A DNA stretch of 64,000 nucleotides from Acetobacteraceae bacterium H6797 (GCA_015223225.1 JADFCQ010000004.1:310001-374000), one strand, 5' to 3'; positions 15,792-26,021 are shown, numbered from the stretch's first letter. A program made the numbers and translations. Notes: a model not told the origin generated them from the sequence alone.

Positions 15792-16994
15792 ATGTCTGAC
15801 AGTACCGTCGATCCGCGCCTGCTACGTCCGCCGCCGAAGCGAAGCATGACATTGTCATGGCGGGACGAGCGGGTGCGCGCGATCTTCTGGCAGATCGTGA
15901 TCGTGGGCGTCGTCGTGGCCATCGTCTGGTGGCTCGCGCGAAACACGGCGCATAACCTCGAGGTCCGCCGCATCGCGACCGGCTTCGGCTTCCTCAACCG
16001 CGAAGCGGGCCTGCCGATCGCCGAGCATGTGATCGACTACACGCCGGCCGATACCTATTCCCGCGCGCTGCTGATTGGCGTGCTGAACACCCTCAAGGTG
16101 GCCATCGTGGGCATCGTGCTCGCGACCATCCTGGGCACGCTCGTCGGCATCGCGCGCCTGTCGAAGAACTGGTTGCTGCGCAAGATCTCGGGCTTCTATG
16201 TGGAGATCATCCGCGACGTGCCTCTGCTGCTGCAGCTGCTGTTCTGGTACACGCTGCTCCAGGCGCTGCCGAACCCGCGCCAGGCGCTGAGCCCGGTTGC
16301 CGGCGTCTTCCTGACCAATCGCGGCCTCCGCCTACCCTTCATCGAATGGACGCAGACGCATTGGTGGGCGCTGCTCGCGATGGTCGTGGGCGTGATCGCC
16401 ACCTGGACCTATGCCAAGGGCATGCGGCGCCGGCAGATGGCCGATGGCCAGCCGCGCCGGATCTGGCCCGCGGGGATCGGCTTCATCATCGGCCTGCCCC
16501 TGGTGGTCTGGGCGCTGGGCGGCGCGCCCTTCACGCCTGACGTCCCTGCCCTGCGCGGCTTCAACTTCGCCGGCGGCGTGACGCTGAGCCCCGAGTATTT
16601 CGCCCTGCTCGCCGGCCTCGTGACCTATACGGCCGCCTTCATCGCCGAGATCGTCCGCGCGGGCATTCTCGCGGTGCCGGGCGGGCAGTGGGAAGCGGCT
16701 CAGGCGCTGGGCCTGCGCCCGGGCGTGGTGCTGAAGCAGATCGTGCTGCCGCAGGCGCTGCGCGTGATCGTGCCGCCGATGACGAGCCAGTTCCTGAACC
16801 TGACCAAGAACTCCTCGCTCGCGGTCGCGATCGGCTATCAGGACATCGTCTCGATCGCCAATACGACGCTGAACCAGACGGGCCAGGCCATCGAGGGCAT
16901 CGCGATCATCATGGCCGTCTATCTGACGATCAGCCTGTCGATCAGCCTCTTCATGAACTGGTACAACGCGCGCATCGCGCTCGTGGAACGCTGA
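15792..16994 (+). CDS. aapQ: General L-amino acid ABC transporter, permease 1
   Basis: AapQ (400 aa) is one of two inner-membrane subunits of the general amino-acid importer. It has a first membrane span near residues 32-50, then the His/Glu/Gln permease domain beginning around RALLIGVLNTLKVAIVGI, and the family's long periplasmic insertion with its own spans (about 175-260). The ATPase-docking EAA loop reads QWEAAQALGLRPGVVLKQI near 300. The length matches AapQ/BztB, which are longer than ordinary HisQ-type permeases. aapM starts 13 bases after its stop. Confidence 0.95.
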   Translation: MSDSTVDPRLLRPPPKRSMTLSWRDERVRAIFWQIVIVGVVVAIVWWLARNTAHNLEVRRIATGFGFLNREAGLPIAEHVIDYTPADTYSRALLIGVLNTLKVAIVGIVLATILGTLVGIARLSKNWLLRKISGFYVEIIRDVPLLLQLLFWYTLLQALPNPRQALSPVAGVFLTNRGLRLPFIEWTQTHWWALLAMVVGVIATWTYAKGMRRRQMADGQPRRIWPAGIGFIIGLPLVVWALGGAPFTPDVPALRGFNFAGGVTLSPEYFALLAGLVTYTAAFIAEIVRAGILAVPGGQWEAAQALGLRPGVVLKQIVLPQALRVIVPPMTSQFLNLTKNSSLAVAIGYQDIVSIANTTLNQTGQAIEGIAIIMAVYLTISLSISLFMNWYNARIALVER

Positions 16995-17007
16995 GCGGAG
17001 AGAGGCG

Positions 17008-18141
17008 ATGAGCGACACGACCCTCAATCACACGCCGACCGAGGCGCGCACCCCGCCCGCCATGGTTTCCGGGCCGCTGGCCTGGGCGCGGGCGAACCTC
17101 TTTGCCAACTGGCTTTCCACGGCCGTCACGCTGGCGCTGATCTACCTGATCATCCGCTTCGCGCTGAGCTTCGTGGACTGGGCCTTCATCAACGCGATCT
17201 GGCAGGTGCCGGTCACGAACGGGGTGGCGCAGACGCAGGAATGCCGGGCCATCAAGGGGATCGGGGCCTGCTGGGCCGTGGTCACCGAGAAGCACCGCTT
17301 CATCCTCTTCGGCACCTATCCCTATGAGGATCACTGGCGCCCCGCGCTGGTCTGCCTGCTCTTCATCGGGCTCTACATCGTCTCGGCGATGCGGCGCTTC
17401 TGGAGCGTGAAGATCCTGCTGCCGCTGTGGATCGTGACGCTGACGCTGATCGGCGTCCTGATGTGGGGCGACGTTTTCGGCCTTCAGTTCGTGCCGCAGG
17501 AGCGCTGGGGCGGGCTGCCGATCACGCTGATCCTTTCGACCTTCAGCCTCGCCTTCGCCTTCCCCCTCGCGATCCTGGTCGCGCTCGGGCGGCGGAGCAC
17601 GAAGCTGCCGGCGATCAAGATCCTCTGCGTGCTCTATGTGGAGCTGATCCGCGGCGTGCCGCTGATCTCGCTGCTCTTCATGGCGAGCGTGATGTTCCCG
17701 CTCTTCCTCCCGGAAGGCATGAATATCGACAAGCTGCTGCGCGCGCTGCTCGCCATGACGCTCTTCGCGGGCGCCTATCTGGCCGAGGTGGTGCGCGGCG
17801 GCTTGCAGGCGCTGCCCAAGGGCCAGTATGAGGCGGCCGACGCGCTGGGCCTCGGCTATTGGCGCAAGACCGGTCTGATCATCCTGCCGCAGGCGCTGCG
17901 CCTCGTGATCCCGCCGCTGGTGAACACCTTCATCGGCTTCTTCAAGGACACGTCGCTGGTGCTGATCATCGGCATTTTCGACCTGCTCACGGCCGGCAAG
18001 ACGGCGATCGTGGAACCCGCCTGGCAGGGTTTCGGCGTCGAAGTCTATATCGCCGTGGGCCTCATCTATCTCTGCTTCTGCTTCGCCATGTCGAAATACA
18101 GCCATGGGCTGGAAGCGAAGCTGAACCGTAATCGCCGCTGA
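17008..18141 (+). CDS. aapM: General L-amino acid ABC transporter, permease 2
   Basis: AapM (377 aa) pairs with AapQ to form the transmembrane pore. It has an N-terminal span near residues 40-58, a periplasmic loop with two Cys ([16 protein letters not shown]), several further spans, and the EAA loop [19 protein letters not shown] near 273 that contacts AapP. The C-terminal half is the typical permease domain ([26 protein letters not shown]). A good ribosome binding site (GGAGAGAGG) precedes the ATG. It lies between aapQ and aapP in the expected order. Confidence 0.95.
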   Translation: MSDTTLNHTPTEARTPPAMVSGPLAWARANLFANWLSTAVTLALIYLIIRFALSFVDWAFINAIWQVPVTNGVAQTQECRAIKGIGACWAVVTEKHRFILFGTYPYEDHWRPALVCLLFIGLYIVSAMRRFWSVKILLPLWIVTLTLIGVLMWGDVFGLQFVPQERWGGLPITLILSTFSLAFAFPLAILVALGRRSTKLPAIKILCVLYVELIRGVPLISLLFMASVMFPLFLPEGMNIDKLLRALLAMTLFAGAYLAEVVRGGLQALPKGQYEAADALGLGYWRKTGLIILPQALRLVIPPLVNTFIGFFKDTSLVLIIGIFDLLTAGKTAIVEPAWQGFGVEVYIAVGLIYLCFCFAMSKYSHGLEAKLNRNRR

Positions 18142-18161
18142 ACGACGGGAGACTTTACATC

Positions 18162-18956
<795 letters not shown>

Positions 18957-18960
18957 GGAA

Positions 18961-18996
18961 AAAGGCCGGTCCGGGGCTACGGACCGGCCTTTTTTA
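18961..18996 (+). terminator. Strong intrinsic terminator of the aap operon
   Basis: AAAGGCCGGTCCG and CGGACCGGCCTTT form a 13-bp perfect stem around a six-base loop, followed by TTTTATT. It closes aapJQMP before kup. Confidence 0.93.
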
Positions 18997-19139
18997 TTGG
19001 TGAGGCACCTCTCGCGGGCGGAAATCATTTGCCGGGCGGCGATTTCGCCGGCCTTGCGCTCAACCCTCCCCTGTCTGTAAGCGTTCGCCGCTGCGCCCCC
19101 CTCCACCAGGGGTATATTCTGCGAGGAAAACCCCCGGCC

Positions 19140-21107
19140 TTGAGCGCAACGGAACCCAACCCGACAGAGCAACCCTCCGCCGAGGGCGCACACGCGCCCA
19201 CGGCGGCGCAGGCCGCGACCGCCCAGGCGGCGGCCGGCGGGGGGCATGGCGCGCCGAAGGCGCTGACCCCGGCCCTCATGCTGGGCGTGCTCGGCGTGGT
19301 CTATGGCGATATAGGCACGAGCCCGCTCTACGCGCTCAAGACCGCGGCGCTGCATTTCTCGGGCGACGGGCTCGAGGCCTGGGAAATTCTGGGGCTGCTG
19401 AGCCTGATCTTCTGGTCGCTCGTGGTCGTGGTGACGATCAAATACGTGCTGATCGTGATGCGGGCCGACAATCGCGGCGAAGGCGGCATCCTGGCGCTGA
19501 TGGCACTGGCCATGCGCGTGACCAGTTCGGCCCGAGGGCGATGGACGGTGACGCTGCTGGGCATCGCCGGCGCCTGCCTCTTCTTCGGCGACGGCATCAT
19601 CACGCCGGCCATTTCGGTGCTTTCGGCGGTGGAGGGGCTCAAGGTCATCTCGCCGGCTTTCGAGCATGCGGTGATCCCCATTTCGGTCGTGGTGCTGCTG
19701 GCGCTCTTCCTGGTGCAGTTCCGGGGCACGGAGCTGGTCGGCACGGTCTTCGGGCCGGTCTGCCTGGTCTTTTTCGCGACGATCGGCGTGCTGGGGCTGA
19801 TCGAGGTGGTGCAGAACCCGATCGTGCTGAGCGCGCTCTCGCCGCACCACGCGGTCATGTTCTGCATCACCTATAAATGGGCCGCCTTCATCGCCTTCGG
19901 CTCGGTCGTGCTGGCCGTGACGGGCGCCGAGGCGCTCTATGCCGATATGGGGCATTTCGGGGCGCGGCCGATCCGCATCGTTTGGAACGCCTTCGTGCTG
20001 CCCTGCCTCGCGCTGAACTATTTCGGCCAGGGCGCCCTGCTGCTGGTGGACCGGGAGGCGCTGGAGAACCCCTTCTACCTGCTCGCGCCGGAATGGCTGC
20101 GGCTGCCGCTGGTGATCCTGGCGACGATGGCCACCATCATCGCGAGCCAGGCGATGATCTCGGGCGCCTATTCCATCGCGCGGCAATGCGTGCAGATGGG
20201 CTTCCTGCCCCGCCTCGTGGTGCGCCATACGAGCGATACCGAGGAGGGGCAGATCTATATGCCCCAGGTGAATTTCGCGCTGCTGGCGGGTGTGGTGGTG
20301 CTGATCCTGGCCTTCCATACCTCGGACAACCTCGCCGCCGCCTATGGCATCGCGGTGACGGGGACCTTTCTCTGCACCTCTTCCCTGGCAGGGCTCGTCT
20401 TCCGCCGGCAGTTCGGCTGGCCGCTGCTGGGCGTGGTCGCGCTCTTCCTGCCGCTCTTCCTGCTCGACGGTGCGTTCTTCCTCTCCAATGTGCTGAAGGT
20501 GCCCGATGGCGGCTGGGTGCCGCTGGTGCTGGGCGGGATTCTCTTCACCCAGATGACGACCTGGAAGCGCGGGCGGGACCTGCTTTTCGCCCGCTTCCGC
20601 CAGGACAGCCTGCCGCTGAAATCCTTCCTGGCGCGGCTGCCGCAGTCGCGCACCATCCGGGTGCCGGGCATCGCCGTGTTCATGACGGGCCAGGCGGATT
20701 ACGTGCCGACGGCGCTGCTGCATAACCTCAAGCACAACAAGGTGCTGCACGAGCGCGTGCTCTTCGTGACGGTGCTGAACGAGGACGTGCCGCAGGCGCC
20801 GGTGCGGCGCGAGGTGAGCGAGCTGGCGCCCGGCATCTATCGCGTGATGCTGCGCTACGGCTTCCAGGAGAGCCCCAACATCCCGCGCGAGCTGGAGGCG
20901 CTGCGCGAGATGGGGGTGAATTTCGACGCCATGCAGGCGAGCTACTTCCTCGGCCGCGAGACGCTGGTGCAGGCGGCGGTGCCGAAAATGTCGAAGTGGC
21001 GGCAGGCGATCTTCATGGTCATGAGCCGCAATTCAGTGCCGGCGACGGAATTCTTCCGCATCCCCTCGGACCGGGTTGTGGAGCTGGGCGTGCGCGTCGC
21101 GATCTAG
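19140..21107 (+). CDS. kup: Low-affinity potassium transporter, KUP family
   Basis: Kup moves K+ into the cell with protons. The protein has about twelve membrane spans beginning with [23 protein letters not shown], the family hallmark, followed by [38 protein letters not shown] and later [25 protein letters not shown]. The C-terminal cytoplasmic domain runs from about 500. The start is uncertain: TTG 19140 with AGGA 12 bases before it gives 655 aa, close to family length; another TTG at 19029 would add 37 residues of poor character. The N-terminal ~45 residues are Ala/Gly-rich and variable. Confidence 0.92.
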   Translation: MSATEPNPTEQPSAEGAHAPTAAQAATAQAAAGGGHGAPKALTPALMLGVLGVVYGDIGTSPLYALKTAALHFSGDGLEAWEILGLLSLIFWSLVVVVTIKYVLIVMRADNRGEGGILALMALAMRVTSSARGRWTVTLLGIAGACLFFGDGIITPAISVLSAVEGLKVISPAFEHAVIPISVVVLLALFLVQFRGTELVGTVFGPVCLVFFATIGVLGLIEVVQNPIVLSALSPHHAVMFCITYKWAAFIAFGSVVLAVTGAEALYADMGHFGARPIRIVWNAFVLPCLALNYFGQGALLLVDREALENPFYLLAPEWLRLPLVILATMATIIASQAMISGAYSIARQCVQMGFLPRLVVRHTSDTEEGQIYMPQVNFALLAGVVVLILAFHTSDNLAAAYGIAVTGTFLCTSSLAGLVFRRQFGWPLLGVVALFLPLFLLDGAFFLSNVLKVPDGGWVPLVLGGILFTQMTTWKRGRDLLFARFRQDSLPLKSFLARLPQSRTIRVPGIAVFMTGQADYVPTALLHNLKHNKVLHERVLFVTVLNEDVPQAPVRREVSELAPGIYRVMLRYGFQESPNIPRELEALREMGVNFDAMQASYFLGRETLVQAAVPKMSKWRQAIFMVMSRNSVPATEFFRIPSDRVVELGVRVAI

Positions 21108-21183
21108 GGCCGCAGTTTAATACAGGGCTTCAACTGCTTGTTATGGCGTGGTTCGGCCATGTCTGAGCCATGGTGTCGCCACC

Positions 21184-21726
21184 ATGCCGACCCGCTGGAT
21201 GACATCGCCGCGCCGCGCTTCCTGGATACGCTGGGTCTTCGCCCTGCCGCTCCTGGCGCTCTGCGGATGCCAGTCGCTGCTGCAGGAAGGCACCGCCGAC
21301 GCGGCGGGCGTGGGCGGCGCGGCGCTGGCCACCGCCGTGACGGATAATGGCGCGGTGGCGACCGGCATCGGCCTGGGCGTGCGCTCGGCGGCGCGGGCCG
21401 GGCTGAATTACGGCTTCCGCCGGGCGCAGCATGCCGAGCAAAGGGCCATCGCCACGGCGGCGGGGCCGCTCGCCATCGGGCAGATCGGGAGTTGGAAGGT
21501 GAGCCATGACGCGCCCATCCTCCCCGATGCCCAGGGCAAGGTGACGGTGGTGCGGGATATCGGGCTGGTGGACGTGCCCTGCCGCGAGATCGTCTTCTCG
21601 GTCGACGGGATGGACCGCCGGGGGCCGAAACCCTCCTATTTCACCGCGACCATCTGCCGGAACCAGGGCGGCTGGGGCTGGGCCAGCGCGGAGCCGGCGA
21701 CGGAGCGCTGGGGCGCGCTGCAGTGA
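21184..21726 (+). CDS. Lipoprotein of unknown function, first of a paralogous pair
   Basis: No family was recognised. The 180-aa protein has a lipoprotein signal (FALPLLALCGC, lipidated Cys in the LCGC box), so it is expected to be membrane-anchored. A small-residue, alanine/glycine-rich segment (about 40-85) follows, then a domain with GSWKVSHDAPILPD, DVPCREIVFSVDG and the ending WGWASAEPATERWGALQ. That ending and the central motif recur in the next gene, so the two arose by duplication. The start could instead be the ATG at 21199 or GTG at 21148. Its stop overlaps the next start by four bases. Confidence 0.75.
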   Translation: MPTRWMTSPRRASWIRWVFALPLLALCGCQSLLQEGTADAAGVGGAALATAVTDNGAVATGIGLGVRSAARAGLNYGFRRAQHAEQRAIATAAGPLAIGQIGSWKVSHDAPILPDAQGKVTVVRDIGLVDVPCREIVFSVDGMDRRGPKPSYFTATICRNQGGWGWASAEPATERWGALQ

Positions 21727-22196
21727 GGGCGCTGGCGCTGCTGGCCGCCGCGGCCGGGCTCGCGGGCTGCCAGGCGGCGGGCGGCATCGCGGGCGGTATC
21801 GCGGGCGTCACCACCGGCGCGGTCACGGCCAATCCGGCGGTGGGCTATGCCGTGGCGGCGGGCGTGGAGGCGGCCACGGATGCGGCGGTGAAATACGTCT
21901 CACGCAACATGCAGCGCGGCGAGCAGGACGCGATCAGCCAGACGGCGGGCACGCTGCCGCTGGGCGTGGCCGCCGATTGGAAGATCGAGCATGCCCTGCC
22001 CTTCGGCTATGGCGATGCCGAGGGCCGGGTGCGGCCGGTGCGGGAAATTCCGAACCCGCTGACGCCCTGCCGCGAGGTGGTGGTGACGGTGAAGGGCGCG
22101 CCGGAGCATTTCATCACCAGTATCTGCAAGGCGCGGGATGGCTGGCGCTGGGCGGCGGCGGAGCCGGCGGTCGCGCGTTGGGGCGCGCTGCAGTAA
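21723..22196 (+). CDS. Lipoprotein of unknown function, second of a paralogous pair
   Basis: This 157-aa protein has a clear lipobox (AAAAGLAGCQA) after a GTG start that overlaps the upstream stop (GTGA). The order of parts matches its neighbour: a glycine-rich segment (GGIAGGIAGVTTGAVTANP), a basic helix, then DWKIEHALPFG, PCREVVVTVKG and the ending WRWAAAEPAVARWGALQ. The GG-rich segment is reminiscent of glycine-zipper lipoproteins, which insert in or coat the outer membrane, but this is weak evidence. No other envelope gene is adjacent. It is convergent with azlD, one base apart. Confidence 0.75.
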   Translation: MRALALLAAAAGLAGCQAAGGIAGGIAGVTTGAVTANPAVGYAVAAGVEAATDAAVKYVSRNMQRGEQDAISQTAGTLPLGVAADWKIEHALPFGYGDAEGRVRPVREIPNPLTPCREVVVTVKGAPEHFITSICKARDGWRWAAAEPAVARWGALQ

Positions 22197-22197
22197 G

Positions 22198-22503
22198 TCA
22201 GAGCCCCGCGACGCGGGCCAGGGCGACGGCGGCGCAGCCTGCGACGACGGAAAGGCCGAAATTCTTGAACTGGCGCTGGGCGATGAAGGCGGCCGCCCCG
22301 CCGATCCAGCCGACGGTGCCCCAGGCGGCGAGCGTCGGCACCACATAGGCGACGAAGAGCGCGCCCGGCAGGTGGCGCAGCATGGCCTCCACGAAGGGCG
22401 GCGGGCGCGTGGCGCGGAGAATGGCATAGCCGCCCGCGCGGCAGGCGAAGGTGACCAGCGCCATGCAGAGAATGGCCAGGAGCGTCTGGGCGTCGAGGCT
22501 CAT
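22198..22503 (-). CDS. azlD: AzlD-family branched-chain amino acid export subunit
   Basis: This 101-aa membrane protein has about four hydrophobic segments and is the small partner of AzlC in branched-chain amino acid efflux. LAILCMALVTFACRAGGYAI at the N-terminus and ALFVAYVVPTLAAWG match the AzlD (DUF931-like) family. ATG 22503 overlaps the azlC stop by four bases, which fixes the start and shows coupled translation. It is the last gene of recX-azlC-azlD. Confidence 0.92.
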   Translation of the reverse strand: MSLDAQTLLAILCMALVTFACRAGGYAILRATRPPPFVEAMLRHLPGALFVAYVVPTLAAWGTVGWIGGAAAFIAQRQFKNFGLSVVAGCAAVALARVAGL

Positions 22504-23207
22504 GGCCGGCGGCGCTCCTGCCAGGCGCCAAGAGCTGCGCCGCAGAGGGCGCCGAAAAGCAGTGGGAGGGGCGCAGGCAGGCCGAGCTTCGTCGCCACCA
22601 GGGCCAGGACCCCGGCGGTGATCCAGGGCAGCAACTCCTGCCGGGGGCCGCGCCAGAGGGGCACGAGCAGCGAGCAGAAGGAGGCGGCACCGGCGAAGAA
22701 GAGCCAATGGCCCGGCGGCAGGCGCACCGCCGCGCCGAAGACATGGCCGACGCCCGTGACCGCCACCCAGATCACCCAGCAGGACAGGCCGACGCCGAGG
22801 AGGAAGCCCGCATCGCGCCCCCCTGCCCGGTTCTCGGCCACCGCCAGGGCGAAGGAGTGGTCCACCATCAGGGCGAGCGAGCCCCAGAGCCGCCAGCCGC
22901 GCAGCCCGTTGAGCCAGAAGGCGAGCGCCGCCCCCATGGGCGCGAGGCGGATATTCACCACCAGCGCCGCGAAGGCGACGATCAGGACGGGCGCCGGATC
23001 GGCCCAGAGTTCCAGGGCGAGAAGCTGGGCGACACCGGCGAAGACCGTAGCGCTCATCAGCAGCGCCTCGAGCAGCGAGAGGCCCTTCGATTGGGCCGTG
23101 ACGCCCGTGACCAGGGCAAAGGGAATGAGGCCGATCAGCAGGGGAAAGGTGATCACCACGCCGCGGCGGATACCGTGGCGGGTGAAGGTGATTTTCTGAT
23201 CGCTCAT
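22500..23207 (-). CDS. azlC: AzlC-family branched-chain amino acid exporter
   Basis: AzlC (235 aa) is the large membrane subunit of the AzlCD/BrnFE exporter for leucine, isoleucine, valine or their analogues. Family features are GIRRGVVITFPLLIGLIPFALVTGV near residue 12, ATVFAGVAQLLALELW near 55, and NIRLAPMGAALAFWL near 86, followed by further spans. The ATG overlaps the recX stop by four bases. No Lrp-type regulator is adjacent. Confidence 0.93.
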   Translation of the reverse strand: MSDQKITFTRHGIRRGVVITFPLLIGLIPFALVTGVTAQSKGLSLLEALLMSATVFAGVAQLLALELWADPAPVLIVAFAALVVNIRLAPMGAALAFWLNGLRGWRLWGSLALMVDHSFALAVAENRAGGRDAGFLLGVGLSCWVIWVAVTGVGHVFGAAVRLPPGHWLFFAGAASFCSLLVPLWRGPRQELLPWITAGVLALVATKLGLPAPLPLLFGALCGAALGAWQERRRP

Positions 23208-23821
23208 GCGCCGCGGGCCGCGATCAGGCGCTCCTCGGCTTCTTCGCGGGAGAGATCGAGCGCGCGGCGGGCGGTTTCATGCTCGAAACCGGCGCGGCCC
23301 ATGGCGGCCAGGAGTTTCTGGCGGGCCTGGGGCTCCATCTCCTCGACGGGCGTATCGCCGAAGGGGCCGGCGCGGCGGCGGCGGAGAAAGGCGATGGCGG
23401 CGTCCAGTTCCTCGCCGGGGGCGGCGTCGAGCGCGGGATCGACCAGGTCTCGCGCGACGCCCTTGGCGGCGAGATGGGCAGCGATGGCCTGGGAGGAGCG
23501 GCCGGCGCGGCGGAGGCGGCGGGCGCGGCTTTCGGCGAAGGCCTGGTCGTTGATGGCGCCCAATTCGGTCATGCGGGCGGCGACGGCATCGGCGGCGCGG
23601 CGGCCTTCGGCGCGGGCGCGGGCGATCTGCTCCTCGGCCATGCCCTCGTCGCGCGCGCGAAGCGCCCAGCGATCGACCCGGCGGCGGAGGACGGCGCGCA
23701 AGCCCGATTCGGTCGCGGCGAAGCGGGCGATATGCGCGAGGGCGGCTTCGCGCAGGCTGGTCTCGGTCGGCGCGGGGCCTGCGGGAATGGCGCGCCGGGC
23801 GGGGCGCTTGCTCTCGGACAT
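23204..23821 (-). CDS. recX: RecX-family regulator of RecA
   Basis: This 205-aa protein belongs to the RecX family, which limits RecA filament growth. Seen are LREAALAHIARFAATESGLRAVLRRRVDRWA near the N-terminus, then INDQAFAESRARRLRRAGRSSQAIAAHLAAKGV near 90, the usual helical repeats with the YA-like position replaced by FA. It is very basic and alanine-rich. recA is not beside it; the gene heads an operon with azlCD, which is unusual for function but common for RecX being away from RecA in alphaproteobacteria. Confidence 0.85.
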   Translation of the reverse strand: MSESKRPARRAIPAGPAPTETSLREAALAHIARFAATESGLRAVLRRRVDRWALRARDEGMAEEQIARARAEGRRAADAVAARMTELGAINDQAFAESRARRLRRAGRSSQAIAAHLAAKGVARDLVDPALDAAPGEELDAAIAFLRRRRAGPFGDTPVEEMEPQARQKLLAAMGRAGFEHETARRALDLSREEAEERLIAARGA

Positions 23822-23964
23822 CCTGGCCAGAGTGCCACAGCGGCGGGCGGCAGGCCATGGCGGTGCGGCATCGGCGGGGTTTGTTGGGGCGCCGCGTTAA
23901 GCCCTCTCGCCAAGCCGGATGGAATGCTGCAATCTGCTATTGCAGTAAAATTGGAGGAAGCCCC

Positions 23965-24672
23965 ATGAACCCTGAAACCCGCCGCAAGCTCGAAGGCGTC
24001 TCGACCGCGACGCTCACCACCGTTCTGTTCAAGCGCGGTTTCCGCAACGTGTTTCTGGACGATGTGCGCCCCATCGCGCCGGGCAAGAACATGGTCGGGC
24101 CGGCCTATACGATGCGCACCATCCCGGCGCGCGAGGATCTGGACGGGCTCGAGGTGTTCAAGGACCCGACGCATCCGCAGCGCAAGGGCGTCGAGGAATG
24201 CCCCGAAGGCGCGGTCTTCGTGATCGACAGCCGGGGCGATGCCAAGGCGGCGAGCGCGGGCGGCATTCTCGTCTCGCGGCTCAAGGCGCGGGGCGTGGCC
24301 GGGATCGTGACCGATGGCGGCTTCCGCGACAGCCCCGAGATCGCGGGCTTCGGCTTCCCCGCCTATCAGAACCGACCGAGCGCGCCGACCAACCTGATCC
24401 GGCATCATTGCGTGGACCTGAACCTGCCTATCGCCTGCGGCGGGGTGGGCATCTTCCCCGGCGACATCATGGTGGGCGATGGCGAGGGGGTGGTCTGCAT
24501 TCCCGCGCATATCGCGGATTCCGTGGCCGAGGAGGCTTTCGAGCAGACGGTCTACGAGGATTTCGTGATGGAGCGGGTGCAGGCGGGGCACACGATCCGC
24601 GGGCTCTATCCGATGACGGATGAGAGCAACAAGCCGATCTTCGAGGCCTGGCGCAAGCAGCACGGGCGCTGA
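23965..24672 (+). CDS. RraA-like / HMG aldolase-family protein
   Basis: This 235-aa protein has the RraA fold shared by class II 4-hydroxy-4-methyl-2-oxoglutarate aldolases and the RNase E inhibitor RraA. The diagnostic metal and pyruvate-binding stretch is present: GGILVSRLKARGVAGIVTDG followed by GFRDSPEI, fitting the G-x20-R-D-x2-E pattern, and GDIMVGDGEGVVCIP near 172. The intact acidic residues favour a metal-dependent lyase over a pure RNase E inhibitor. GGAGG at 23953-23957 fixes the ATG. Substrate is unknown; no aromatic-degradation genes are near. Confidence 0.85.
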   Translation: MNPETRRKLEGVSTATLTTVLFKRGFRNVFLDDVRPIAPGKNMVGPAYTMRTIPAREDLDGLEVFKDPTHPQRKGVEECPEGAVFVIDSRGDAKAASAGGILVSRLKARGVAGIVTDGGFRDSPEIAGFGFPAYQNRPSAPTNLIRHHCVDLNLPIACGGVGIFPGDIMVGDGEGVVCIPAHIADSVAEEAFEQTVYEDFVMERVQAGHTIRGLYPMTDESNKPIFEAWRKQHGR

Positions 24673-24734
24673 GGCGATCGGTCCGGCTCCGCCACGGGGC
24701 CGGATGCAGGTAGAAGGGCGGCGCACCGCAGCCG

Positions 24735-25121
24735 ATGGGATTCGCCATGCGCCGCCTGATGACCGCCCTCGCCTTTCTCGCCATCGCCGCGCCGGTTGCG
24801 GCCCGCGCGCAGGATGCGGCGGCGGGGGAGCGGGTGTTCCGGCAGCAATGCGGCGCCTGCCACCGCTTCGACCGCAATGGCGTGGGGCCGGAGTTGGGCG
24901 ACCTCTTCGGCCGGCCGGCGGGGAGCGTCGAGGGGTTCCGTTATTCCAGCGCGATGAAGGGCTCGGGCCTGGTGTGGGAGCAGGAGACGCTGGCCGATTT
25001 CCTGCGCGGTCCGCGCGCGAAGGTGCCGGGGACGTCCATGCCCTATGTTGGGCTGCGGGATGAGAGCCGGCTGGGGGATTTGCTAGCCTATCTGCGGGCG
25101 AGCGGGAAGCCTCGCCCTTGA
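24735..25121 (+). CDS. Small periplasmic cytochrome c, class I
   Basis: This 128-aa protein has a signal peptide (MRRLMTALAFLAIAAPVAARA) and one haem attachment site, CGACH, near residue 40. The distal methionine ligand is in KVPGTSMPYVG near 99. The spacing and the GVGPELGDLFGRPAGSVEGFRYSSAMK segment are those of mitochondrial-type cytochrome c (c2/c550). It probably shuttles electrons between a bc1 complex or dehydrogenase and a terminal oxidase. It stands alone. The start could be ATG 24735 or ATG 24747. Confidence 0.93.
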   Translation: MGFAMRRLMTALAFLAIAAPVAARAQDAAAGERVFRQQCGACHRFDRNGVGPELGDLFGRPAGSVEGFRYSSAMKGSGLVWEQETLADFLRGPRAKVPGTSMPYVGLRDESRLGDLLAYLRASGKPRP

Positions 25122-25410
25122 TGGGCTATTGAGGGCGGCCAGCTGGAAGGCTATCGTTCTAGGAACGTTATTACGCAAAGGCCGGCTACCTTTACGACGG
25201 GTAACCGGGGAGTTGATATCAGAGCGGAACGCTTCGTCACGATCGCGTTATACGGCCTGGACCCGAGCTTGGCCGGACGTTAAGGGCCGCGGAAAATCCG
25301 CCGACGCGTTCCAGAGGGCGCGAGTCGAGAGAAGGCAGCAAAGGCCTCGGATTGCGGATCACGGCGAGGATGAATACCCTGCGCGACCTTTCTGGAGACC
25401 AGAGACAGTC

Positions 25411-25884
25411 ATGAGCAATCAGCCGCAACCCGTTACCTTCCGGGCAGTGAACAAGACAGTTATCAAGGCCAGCGGGGCCAGTTCGGCGGCGCTTGCGGAA
25501 GACCAGAAGCTCGGCGTCGGTGCGGGCGATATCGTGACCGGTGGCAAGTCCACCCGCGAAAAGGATTACTGGGTGGTTGAGGGCGCGCTGCTCAATGGCA
25601 AGCCGCTACCCGGCCATTTGAAGTTCCTTTTCCGGCCGCACTGGCAGGAAGTGAACGAGGCCCCGGCGGTAGAGCCCGTGGTGGCGAGCGCGACGGAGCC
25701 AGCGGCGGTGAAGGCGCCCGTCGAGGAGAAGGTGGAGGACGCTTCGGCTAAGACGAGCGACGACGAGAAGGTCGCGCAGATCAAGGCGCTGCTGGCCGAG
25801 GGCAAGTCCGTCTCCTTCATCGCGCGGACGGTGCGCGTCGGCCGCTCGACGGTGAAGCGCGTTCAGGAGAGCGCGGCGGGCTGA
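25411..25884 (+). CDS. Protein with C-terminal recombinase-type HTH and N-terminal SH3-like region
   Basis: The function is not recognised. The 157-aa product has three parts. Residues 8-73 are beta-rich, with AVNKTVIKASGASSAALAED then QKLGVGAGDIV and FLFRPHW. This resembles, weakly, the short repeat of some peptidoglycan hydrolases that runs K-x-S...L...QK...G...HW. Residues 75-110 form an acidic Pro/Ala/Glu linker. Residues 112-155 are a compact HTH of the resolvase/Hin type (DEKVAQIKALLAEGKSVSFI then ARTVRVGRSTVKRVQ). No catalytic recombinase domain is present. The upstream 289 bases are AT-richer than surroundings and hold no gene. A terminator follows eight bases after the stop. Confidence 0.7.
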   Translation: MSNQPQPVTFRAVNKTVIKASGASSAALAEDQKLGVGAGDIVTGGKSTREKDYWVVEGALLNGKPLPGHLKFLFRPHWQEVNEAPAVEPVVASATEPAAVKAPVEEKVEDASAKTSDDEKVAQIKALLAEGKSVSFIARTVRVGRSTVKRVQESAAG

Positions 25885-25891
25885 GGAAGGT

Positions 25892-25915
25892 GGGCGGCGG
25901 CAGCGCCGCCCTTTT
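25892..25915 (+). terminator. Intrinsic terminator of the HTH-protein gene
   Basis: GGGCGGCG, loop GCAG and CGCCGCCC make an 8-bp perfect stem, followed by TTTT. It begins eight bases after the stop codon. Confidence 0.85.
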
Positions 25916-26021
25916 CCGTTACTGCGAATGAGCTGCGCTTGGCCTGCCCTGACGCACTGCGCGGGGCTTTATCGGGCGAAGTTGCGCCCTGTTTTTACCG
26001 AATGCAGTGGAGCCGCGCTCT

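Noticed and set aside
25129..25410. In-frame extension upstream of the HTH protein
   Set aside because: The translation is Arg-rich and not protein-like; ATG 25411 begins a sensible protein.
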